Source: Desulfuromonas acetoxidans DSM 684 (GTDB lineage Bacteria; Desulfobacterota; Desulfuromonadia; Desulfuromonadales; Desulfuromonadaceae). Taken from it: 64,000 nt of DNA. The stretch spans positions 49,159 to 113,158 of the forward strand of contig NZ_AAEW02000014.1 in the NCBI RefSeq assembly GCF_000167355.1, written 5' to 3'. Under the pieces are notes generated by a model that saw nothing but the letters and a program-made list of their open reading frames with translations, did no database searches and was not told the origin of the DNA. Below, piece by piece: positions 16,067 through 22,570 of the stretch. Positions within the stretch are counted from its first letter, which is position 1. Each line of letters starts with the position of its first letter. The translations under genes and the position numbers were made by a program.

Positions 16067-16070
16067 GGTT
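16032..16070 (-). terminator. Leftward terminator hairpin over the NifX-fold gene end
   Basis: AACCTTAGTG (16042-16051) and CACTAAGGTT (16061-16070) pair perfectly around a 9-base loop. Read leftward the hairpin is followed by a T-rich run (complement of GAAAGAAAAA). Read rightward there is no T run. A leftward terminator here is puzzling, because no leftward gene is seen between 16071 and 16414. Confidence 0.6.
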
Positions 16071-16414
16071 AGAACCGGGAGACATTTTTATGTTATGCGC
16101 TGTAAGCCGAAGAGGGCGGTATTTGCAGCAACTCAAGTCCCAAAGCAACTTTGTGATGTGATGAATTGGCAGGGTCAATTGAACTGAATTGACGATGATA
16201 TGTGGTGACCCTGCCACCCGTTTTCCCCCACCCATCCTCTCTATCCCACGAGTTTTCCACTTTTCCACAACGTTATCCACAGGATGTCATAATTTGGGCA
16301 ACGCTGAGCTGCGACCAGCAGTCACCATGGCGTTTCCCCTTGCATCACTGCGCAATCAACGGTAAGAAGGAGACTCTCTTAAACAGATCACCTGATATTT
16401 CAGCGAGGTACACG
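16071..16414. other. Gene-free leader with DnaA-box-like sites and alternative hairpins
   Basis: This 344-bp stretch has no convincing gene. GGCAGGGTCA (16168-16177) is exactly complementary to TGACCCTGCC (16206-16215), and within it GTCAATT (16174-16180) can instead pair with AATTGAC (16187-16193), so two structures exclude each other. Three same-strand sites like the DnaA box TTWTNCACA follow: TTTTCCACT (16253-16261, one mismatch), TTTTCCACA (16261-16269) and TTATCCACA (16273-16281). Neighbouring genes are not those of a usual replication origin. Confidence 0.5.
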
Positions 16415-16948
16415 ATGTTCCTGGAGTTACTCCGCCAACGGCGCAGTATTCGCAAATTCACCAACACCCCGTTAACAAATACGCAACTGAGCGTGCTGCA
16501 AGAAGCCGTGTTGCGTGCACCGAGTTCACGTAGCCGCGATCCCTGGCAATTCATCTTCGTTACGGATCGTCAAAAGCGACAGGCCCTTTCCCAGGCCAAG
16601 CCCCATGGTGCCGGGTTTCTCGCCGAGGCCGCCGTGGCCGTCATCGTGTGTGCCGACCCGCGGTGCTGTGACGTGTGGATCGAGGACTGTTCCATTGCCG
16701 CATTTATTTTACAACTGACGGCTCAGGATCTTGGACTCGGCAGTTGCTGGGCACAAATCCGTTGTCGTGAGCACGACGACACAACAGATGCAGAAAGTTA
16801 CGTGCGCCGGGTAGCAGGCATTCCCGAACACCTGCGCATTGATGCCATTATCGGCATCGGTGAGGCTGATGAGGAAAAAGAGGGGCATCCTGAAGATGAG
16901 CTGCGTCAGGAGCGCATCCACTGGCAGAGCTACCGCTCGGACACATAA
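16415..16948 (+). CDS. Nitroreductase family protein
   Basis: The 177-residue protein starts MFLELLRQRRSIRKFTNTPLT, the FMN-phosphate-binding arginine motif of the nitroreductase fold, and has APSSRSRDPWQFIFV and an IEDCSIAAFILQLTAQDLGLGSCW helix that lines the flavin site. The C-terminal GIGEADEEKEGHPEDEL is typical of the small family members. These enzymes use NAD(P)H to reduce nitro, quinone or other acceptors; the substrate cannot be read. The start is the ATG at 16415 after GCGAGGTACACG; a longer frame from 16202 runs through the DnaA-box leader and has no family match. It faces a second nitroreductase across a shared terminator. Confidence 0.85.
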   Translation: MFLELLRQRRSIRKFTNTPLTNTQLSVLQEAVLRAPSSRSRDPWQFIFVTDRQKRQALSQAKPHGAGFLAEAAVAVIVCADPRCCDVWIEDCSIAAFILQLTAQDLGLGSCWAQIRCREHDDTTDAESYVRRVAGIPEHLRIDAIIGIGEADEEKEGHPEDELRQERIHWQSYRSDT

Positions 16949-16951
16949 AAA

Positions 16952-16981
16952 AACAGGGGCCGGAAAATTCCGGCCCCTGTT
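16952..16981. terminator. Bidirectional terminator
   Basis: AACAGGGGCCGGAA and TTCCGGCCCCTGTT form a perfect stem between two convergent nitroreductase genes. An A run precedes it (16947-16953), giving a U run for leftward transcripts; rightward it ends TTACT. It can serve both genes. Confidence 0.8.
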
Positions 16982-17011
16982 ACTAAACAGTGCTCAACAT
17001 TCTGAACAACG

Positions 17012-17590
17012 TCAGTTGATCCAACTGAGAACCAGGTGATCCATGGTGCGCTTGGGCACATAATGGACTCCGGACTCGTCACGCCAGTATTTAATGTCGC
17101 CACTCTCCTCTTTATCGACCAGGCGGACCTCTTCAGCGGGGTAGCCCAGAGCGATCACCATAACAATTTCAAAACGGGTGGGGATTTTGAATTCCTCACG
17201 AAATTTCTGCTTTTGAATGGAGCCAATCATACAGCCACCGAGACCTTTTTCGACCGCGCCAAGCAAAATGCTCTGGGCGGCAATCCCTGAATCGCCGTCA
17301 AAACGATCACTGATGGTTTTGTCACCAATGATAACAATATAGCCGCTCGGTCGCTCGTTTTCCGCCGGACCTTTCCAATCCTTGAGATAGCCGGCCCAAC
17401 CCAGGTAGTTGAAAATCCGATCATTACGTTCTTTGTCGACTGACAACAGATAACGCAGCGGCTGCAGATTGGCGACACAGCCACAATAACGGGTCAACTC
17501 AACCAGTTCAGTCAATTGCTCTTCGCTAATCGCCTTGTCCGCATGAAAACGTCGATAGCTGCGATTTCTAAGCAACAAATCTTTCAGCAT
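17012..17590 (-). CDS. Nitroreductase family protein
   Basis: The 192-residue protein has LLLRNRSYRRFHADKAISEEQLTELVELTRYCG at the start, PLRYLLS, then DSGIAAQSILLGAVEKGLGGCMIGSI, the flavin-binding helix of nitroreductases. GYPAEEVRLVDKEESGDIKYWRDESGVHYVPKR near the C-terminus is characteristic of a clostridial and deltaproteobacterial subgroup whose substrate is not known to me. The ATG at 17590 has GAGGAGTA upstream. It is divergent from the DUF445 gene and convergent with the nitroreductase at 16415, with which it shares only the fold. Confidence 0.87.
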   Translation of the reverse strand: MLKDLLLRNRSYRRFHADKAISEEQLTELVELTRYCGCVANLQPLRYLLSVDKERNDRIFNYLGWAGYLKDWKGPAENERPSGYIVIIGDKTISDRFDGDSGIAAQSILLGAVEKGLGGCMIGSIQKQKFREEFKIPTRFEIVMVIALGYPAEEVRLVDKEESGDIKYWRDESGVHYVPKRTMDHLVLSWIN

Positions 17591-17796
17591 TACTCCTCCT
17601 CACATGATAAAATGGTCATTGCATACGTTGCCCGAACCATCAATAGCGCATCACTCAGGCAACAGTGAATAGATGCAAATTATAGTACCCCATTGCAAAA
17701 AAAAATCAAAACATTCTCAATAAATAACAGATAAGAGAACATCATTTATTAACCGGGAATTCTCCACCCCCTGCCCACTTTTGAGGTTGTTGTTTC

Positions 17797-19389
17797 ATGC
17801 TGTCACAGTTCGATTCTTACCTGCCCTGGCTGCTCCCGCCGTTATTGGGCGCTATCATCGGTTATGTCACCAATTATATTGCGATTCGCATGCTGTTCCG
17901 GCCCTTGAGGCCCTGGCGTATTTGCGGCCTGCGCGTTCCCTTGACTCCGGGCATCATCCCTTCGCAACGCCATAAATTGGCGCGGAAAATGGGCGAGATG
18001 GTCGGAGATCATCTGCTAACCAGTGACGATATTGCCGACACCCTCGACAAGGAGGGGTTCCGTAAAAAACTGCTGTCAGCTGTCGAGGAGAAACTCGATC
18101 AATTTATCTGTCGCGACCTCAGCGCGCCCATCAGCCTTCTCCCGTCCCAGTTTCATGACCGCCTTGCCGACATACTGGAAACCGTCCGCTGGAAGCTGCT
18201 GCGTGCATTGACTCGCCAACTCGAATCAGAGCAGGGGCGGCAACAGTTAACCCGTTTTTGCCAGGAATATCTCGATGTTCTGCTGAGCTATCGTCTCAAG
18301 GACCTGATGGATCATCCCAGCCAGACGATTCAGGGATTTGCCGGAAAAAAGATTGAACACTGGCTCGACAAAGAGCAGCTGGAGGGCTGGCTGGACCGTT
18401 TTATCGATCAACGCCTGCAACAATTGATCGACAACCAGCAATGCCTCAATGACCTGCTCCCCGGCGAACTGGTGGATGGTGTCCTCGAACTGGTGGAGCA
18501 GGAATTGCCGGCAATCATTGAACAACTTTCCGCCATGCTTGACGATCCGGAGGTTCGCGAGCAGTTGCAGGATAAAATCCGTGATGCCATTGCCAACCTC
18601 ATTGACTCCATTGATGGCCTTTCCGCCTTGATCGGCGCGCTGTTTGACATGGAAAAGATCTACGCCAAGTTGCCCGGCTTTATGGACAAAGCAGCTGTGG
18701 AGCTGAAAGAGTGGCTGGCATCGGAGTCGGTTCGGCAACAAATTAGCTCGAAATTACGCGACCAACTCAACGAATGGCTGAATCAGCCGCTGAGTCGTTT
18801 ACTGGAAAAAGTGCCTTACGAACGGGTGGTGCGCATCCGTGGTCAGGTCAGCCATCGTGTCTGTGACTGGCTGACTGGTGACACTGTGCGCCACCAGTTG
18901 CTCAATGCCGTGGAGAAGGGGGTGGAAACCATTGAAGGGCGACCGCTGTCCGACTGGATTGATCCATTGCTCCCGGAGCAGGGCAGGGAGAAAGTGGCCG
19001 GCCTGATCAGCACGGCCATTGTCGATCAGCTCAGCCGTGAATCGGTGCAGCACAGCGTTGAAGGATTTCTGAAAAACCGCATGACCTATTTTATCTACCA
19101 GCGTCCCCTTGGCCAATTAAGCCGCTACCTACCCAGTGACGGGCGTGAGGAGCTGGCCGTCGGCCTGTTCGATCAACTGGTGGTACTGTTGAAGAAGGAG
19201 ATCCCGCCGCTGGTGGAAACCCTCAACATCTGCCAGATCGTTGAGGATAAGGTCAACTCGCTGGATATTCTCAAGGTGGAAGGGCTGCTCATGGGGATCA
19301 TGAAAGAGCAGTTCAAGTACATCAACCTGTTTGGGGCTCTGCTCGGTATGTTGATCGGGCTGCTTAATCTGGTGCTATTGCAGATGTAA
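17797..19389 (+). CDS. DUF445 family membrane protein
   Basis: The 530-residue protein has one N-terminal membrane segment (WLLPPLLGAIIGYVTNYIAIRMLF), the conserved RPWRICGLRVPLTPGIIPSQRHKLA that follows it in the DUF445 (YheB-like) family, a long helical soluble region rich in Q, E and L repeats, and a C-terminal membrane segment (YINLFGALLGMLIGLLNLVLL). Hydrophobic anchors at both ends with helical bundles between are typical of the family. The function is unknown; a role in envelope organisation has been suggested for Firmicute members. The ATG at 17797 has TTTGAGG upstream. It stands alone, divergent from the nitroreductase at 17012-17590. Confidence 0.85.
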   Translation: MLSQFDSYLPWLLPPLLGAIIGYVTNYIAIRMLFRPLRPWRICGLRVPLTPGIIPSQRHKLARKMGEMVGDHLLTSDDIADTLDKEGFRKKLLSAVEEKLDQFICRDLSAPISLLPSQFHDRLADILETVRWKLLRALTRQLESEQGRQQLTRFCQEYLDVLLSYRLKDLMDHPSQTIQGFAGKKIEHWLDKEQLEGWLDRFIDQRLQQLIDNQQCLNDLLPGELVDGVLELVEQELPAIIEQLSAMLDDPEVREQLQDKIRDAIANLIDSIDGLSALIGALFDMEKIYAKLPGFMDKAAVELKEWLASESVRQQISSKLRDQLNEWLNQPLSRLLEKVPYERVVRIRGQVSHRVCDWLTGDTVRHQLLNAVEKGVETIEGRPLSDWIDPLLPEQGREKVAGLISTAIVDQLSRESVQHSVEGFLKNRMTYFIYQRPLGQLSRYLPSDGREELAVGLFDQLVVLLKKEIPPLVETLNICQIVEDKVNSLDILKVEGLLMGIMKEQFKYINLFGALLGMLIGLLNLVLLQM

Positions 19390-19473
19390 CTGAGAGCTGT
19401 TTATGTGTTGCTGAGCAACCAAGCTCATATGTCCATCAGCGCAAATTTAAGCCTTTGGTGCATCACAGAAGAT

Positions 19474-19810
19474 CAAAGTCAAGGTCGCCGGGTTTCGTCC
19501 CGGCAGCCGACATCCTTTTGACTGGCCGCTCAAAAGTATGCAAAAACCAGCTTGAACCTCCTGACCCTGGACACACCGACAATGGGTCTGTTTCCGTTAT
19601 GCTTTACGGATTCGGCTTGCCTCCCTTTAGCTCGGCAAATCGTGCAATTCATCATCTCTGGCGTAAAACGTTGCTGACAATATGATGTCGCGCTCTATCT
19701 CTGGTGTGGCACCTGTCAAGCGGGTGGGCAGTGCCCACCCTTGCAGAAGTATGTTAGTTGGCTCCCAGGCCCTCCCGTTCAGCCGCACCGAACGCAATGA
19801 ACGTCACGTG
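19474..19810 (-). repeat. Hairpin-array repeat R5 (type II, inverted, short left module)
   Basis: Read leftward it starts with CACGTGACGT (19801-19810) and jumps almost at once to the TTGCGTTCGG and CTGAACGGG segments, so most of the left module is missing. The type II stems are present: GGGTGGG/CCCACCC (19722-19740), TTGCC/GGCAA (19617-19638), CATCCTTTTGA/TCAAAAGTATG (19511-19540, one mismatch) and GCCGGG/CCCGGC (about 19487-19504). It lies between DUF445 and the end of the DUF815 gene. The flanks 19390-19473 and 19811-19882 show nothing else. Confidence 0.85.
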
Positions 19811-19882
19811 CGTACAACATCGCGAACAGGTGATGCTGGCCGAAGCAATTGGTTCAAAGATAGGAACCACAAGGGCAACGAA

Positions 19883-20773
19883 TTACTCTGCATCCCCAGC
19901 CCGCAACTGCATCCCCACCCAGCGCTTGGCAAACTGGTACGCAGTCCGGCCACAGCGCTTACTCTTATCGTGCGACCAGCGGATTGCCGCAGCTTCAACC
20001 TCGGCATCCCATGGCAATTGCCGCCCATAGTCGTGACACAACCGCTCAATGCATTGGCGCACCACATTGAGATACTGATCCTGACTGAACGAATCAAACG
20101 ACACCCACAGACCAAAACGATCCGACAGCGAATTCTTCTCTTCAATGGTTTCTGAGGCGCGAACTTCACCGCCCTTGATATGATTACCGATGTTGTCAAA
20201 ATCGTATTGTGGAATCAGATAACGGCGGTTGGATGTAACATAGATCAGGCAATTGGCGGGCGCCGCATACACCGCACCGTCCAGGACACTTTTAAGGATT
20301 TTGTAGCCTTTTTCACCCACTTCAAACGACAAGTCATCGCAAAACAGGATGAAACGGTAGGGCTGCTGCTTGATCTGGGCGAAGATATCCGGCAAATGAT
20401 GCAGATCATCCTTGTCTACCTGCACAATCCGCAGCCCCAACGGCGCATAGCTGTTGAGTAGCGCCCGCACCAGTGACGATTTTCCGGTTCCCCGCGCCCC
20501 CCACAACAGAATATTATTGGCCGGATAGCCATCGATAAACTGCCGGGTATTGTCGGCAACCAACTGCTTCTGCTCATCAATACCAAGCAGATCATCCAAT
20601 GTTGTCCCTTCGGTTTCAGGCATTGCTTCCAATGTTCCAGAGACCGAATGACTGCGCCACGCCGCAGCCAGAGTCCTACTCCAATCAACAACTTCAACGG
20701 GTTGCGGCAGCATCTGCTCCACGGCGCTAAGCACCCGTTTCAACTGTTGTTTCAATTCCTGATCCAGTTCCAT
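19883..20773 (-). CDS. DUF815 family AAA+ ATPase
   Basis: The 296-residue protein has LDDLLGIDEQKQLVADNTRQF, Walker A GARGTGKSS in NNILLWGARGTGKSS, Walker B-like FILFCDDLSFE, and LIYVTSNRRYLIP as sensor 1. These are in the order seen in DUF815, a widespread AAA+ group with no established role. The first 70 residues vary and may bind a partner. The ATG at 20773 is preceded by AAGGGGGGAAT. It is divergent from amtB with about 250 bp between, which hold the amtB sigma54 promoter on the other strand. Confidence 0.88.
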   Translation of the reverse strand: MELDQELKQQLKRVLSAVEQMLPQPVEVVDWSRTLAAAWRSHSVSGTLEAMPETEGTTLDDLLGIDEQKQLVADNTRQFIDGYPANNILLWGARGTGKSSLVRALLNSYAPLGLRIVQVDKDDLHHLPDIFAQIKQQPYRFILFCDDLSFEVGEKGYKILKSVLDGAVYAAPANCLIYVTSNRRYLIPQYDFDNIGNHIKGGEVRASETIEEKNSLSDRFGLWVSFDSFSQDQYLNVVRQCIERLCHDYGRQLPWDAEVEAAAIRWSHDKSKRCGRTAYQFAKRWVGMQLRAGDAE

Positions 20774-20922
20774 ATTCCCCCCTTGTTACCATCTCTGCTA
20801 AACACGTTGCCCGTTTTTCAGGCAGACCTGCCTTATAATTAATCATCGCACAAGCAAAACCACCAACACTGTACCCTGCTTAGTCCCTGTTTTTCAATAA
20901 GTTACCACTCTTTTCGCCCACA

Positions 20923-20938
20923 TGGCATAACGGTTGCT
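20923..20938 (+). promoter_or_regulatory. Sigma54 promoter of amtB
   Basis: TGGCAT (20923-20928), five bases, then TTGCT (20934-20938) match the -24/-12 consensus TGGCAC-N5-TTGCW with one change. The distance to the amtB start (89 bp) leaves room for a leader. Sigma54 control with NtrC is the known rule for amtB genes, so nitrogen limitation is the likely signal; I do not see an NtrC site by eye. Confidence 0.75.
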
Positions 20939-20941
20939 GTT

Positions 20942-20989
20942 GTTAGAGGGGTTGGCAATGGTGCTAACAACCCCTGTTTATAAACAGGG
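20942..20989 (+). promoter_or_regulatory. Structured amtB leader
   Basis: GGGGTTG (20948-20954) pairs with CAACCCC (20968-20974), but GTTAG (20942-20946) can also pair with CTAAC (20964-20968), sharing a base. Next to them is the perfect palindrome CCCTGTTTATAAACAGGG (20972-20989), which overlaps the CCCC arm. The leader can thus adopt competing folds ahead of the ribosome site at 21016-21023 (GAGGAGGAA). Confidence 0.45.
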
Positions 20990-21026
20990 AAAACAACGAT
21001 GTTTTGATTTATTCGAGGAGGAATAG

Positions 21027-22352
21027 ATGTTGCGCTATGCCTGCCGCATGGTGCCAGGGCTCCTTTTTGCCCCGGCCACCTGTTTGGCTGCGGAAACCAC
21101 CTGTGATTCGGGTACCACAGCGTGGATGATGATCTCCGTAGCTCTTGTCCTGTTGATGATCCCCGGACTCGCCATGTTCTATGGCGGCCTTGTTCGTACC
21201 AAAAACGTTCTCTCCACCATGATGCACAGCTACGTTGCCCTGGCCATTATCGGTGTGCTGTGGGTCGCAGTCGGTTATTCGCTGACCTTCGGCAAAAGTA
21301 TCCTCGGTGGCTTTGTCGGGTGGAATCCCGATTACTTTTTTCTCAGCGGCATTGACAGCACCATTACTGACGGCATCCCGGAATATATCACGGCGATGTT
21401 TCAGGGCAAATTTGCCATTATCACCCCGGCCCTGATCAGCGGTGCTATTGCCGAGCGTGTGTATATGCGCGGCTATGCCGCATTTATCGCCCTGTGGTTC
21501 CTGCTGGTCTACTGCCCGCTGTGCCATTGGATCTGGGCGCCGGACGGCTGGTTGTTCAACTACGGCGCTGCCGGTGTTGTTGATCTGGCCGGTGGTCTGG
21601 TCATTCACGTCTCTGCTGGTGCCAGCGCCCTGGTGGCCGCCATCTATCTCGGCCCCCGCAAGGGGTTCCCCACCAAGCCGATGCAACCCAACAATCTGGT
21701 CATGACCATGATGGGTGCCGGTTTGCTGTGGGTTGGCTGGTTTGGTTTTAATGCCGGTTCCACTTTGCACAGTGGCCTGGATACCGCCCGCGCCCTGACC
21801 ATGACCCAGATCTCCGCCGCCAGTGGCGCGTTGACCTGGCTGGTGATTGAAGCCTTAACCTTCCGCAAAGCTACCGCACTGGGCTTTGTCTCCGGCATTC
21901 TCGCTGGTCTGGTTGTCATCACTCCGGCAGCCGCCGTCGTCCAACCCGTCGGCGCTCTGACCTTGGGAGCCTGTTCCTCGATTCTGTGCTACTACGCTCT
22001 GGGCATGAAGATGAAACTCGGCTACGACGACAGCCTCGACTGCTTCGGTATTCACGGTGTCGGCAGTGGCCTTGGAGTGTTACTGCTGTGTTTCTTCATC
22101 CGCGACAGTTGGATGAGCGATGCCGCCGCAGCGGCAGGTGGCAGTTGGACCGCGTTTGATCAGCTGGGCGTTCAACTAGTCGGCATGGGTGCAACAATTG
22201 CCCTGGCCGTCGTGGTGACATTGGCCCTGTGCTTTGCCATTGAAAAAACCATCGGCTTTCGAGTGGATGCACAAAGTGAAGCGGAAGGACTTGACCAGAC
22301 CCTGCATGGGGAAAATGGTTATGGTCTGAGTGATTCGTCGATCAACGGCTAA
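21027..22352 (+). CDS. amtB: Ammonium transporter AmtB
   Basis: The 441-residue protein has a cleavable-looking signal peptide (to about CLAAE), then eleven membrane segments with family landmarks: MISVALVLLMIPGLAMFYGGLVR, FGWNP-like GFVGWNPDYFF, HVSAGASALVAA, GWFGFNAGS and CFGIHGVGSGLG, whose histidine belongs to the twin-histidine pore. It carries ammonium across the inner membrane. The start is the ATG at 21027 behind GAGGAGGAATAG. No glnK lies next to it in the window, unlike in most bacteria. Expression should depend on sigma54 (20923-20938). A terminator follows at 22376. Confidence 0.96.
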   Translation: MLRYACRMVPGLLFAPATCLAAETTCDSGTTAWMMISVALVLLMIPGLAMFYGGLVRTKNVLSTMMHSYVALAIIGVLWVAVGYSLTFGKSILGGFVGWNPDYFFLSGIDSTITDGIPEYITAMFQGKFAIITPALISGAIAERVYMRGYAAFIALWFLLVYCPLCHWIWAPDGWLFNYGAAGVVDLAGGLVIHVSAGASALVAAIYLGPRKGFPTKPMQPNNLVMTMMGAGLLWVGWFGFNAGSTLHSGLDTARALTMTQISAASGALTWLVIEALTFRKATALGFVSGILAGLVVITPAAAVVQPVGALTLGACSSILCYYALGMKMKLGYDDSLDCFGIHGVGSGLGVLLLCFFIRDSWMSDAAAAAGGSWTAFDQLGVQLVGMGATIALAVVVTLALCFAIEKTIGFRVDAQSEAEGLDQTLHGENGYGLSDSSING

Positions 22353-22375
22353 CACACGAGAAATTCTGTAAATAT

Positions 22376-22410
22376 AAAGGCGGCTCAGGGTTCTGAGCCG
22401 CCTTTGTTTT
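22376..22410 (+). terminator. Terminator of amtB
   Basis: AAAGGCGGCTCAG and CTGAGCCGCCTTT form a 13-bp stem with a GGTT loop, followed by GTTTTT. It ends 58 bp after the amtB stop. Confidence 0.9.
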
Positions 22411-22434
22411 TCTGAAGCCAAGAGAAGAACCCGG

Positions 22435-22546
22435 GTCAAGATCGTCGGGTTTCGCCCCGGCAGCCGACTTCCTTTTGACTGACCGCTCTCAACCGTGACT
22501 CCGACTGCAGGGTTTGTTATTTAGCAACCAAGCTCTCCCGTTCAGC
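22435..22546 (-). repeat. Hairpin-array repeat R6 (fragment, inverted)
   Basis: A 112-bp remnant of type II. It keeps the CGGGTTTCGCCCCG stem (22446-22459), a decayed version of the CATCCTTTTGA stem (TTCCTTTTGACTGACCGCTC), the TTATTTAGCAACCAAGCTCTCCC segment and the CGTTCAGC boundary word. The internal stems are lost, which shows that copies decay in place. Confidence 0.75.
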
Positions 22547-22570
22547 CCTGATCAAATCACGCCTGAAGAC

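Noticed and set aside
16253..16281. Chromosomal replication origin
   Set aside because: Three DnaA-like boxes alone are not enough. No dnaA, dnaN, gidA or rpmH gene and no clear AT-rich unwinding region are present; it is kept only as a DnaA-site cluster.
16202..16414. Upstream extension of the nitroreductase gene to 16202
   Set aside because: The extra 71 residues run through the DnaA-box leader, have no family match, and the ATG at 16415 has a clear GAGG site.
1605..22546. Insertion sequences with transposase
   Set aside because: No reading frame in any repeat resembles a transposase, so only a non-autonomous origin could be proposed.
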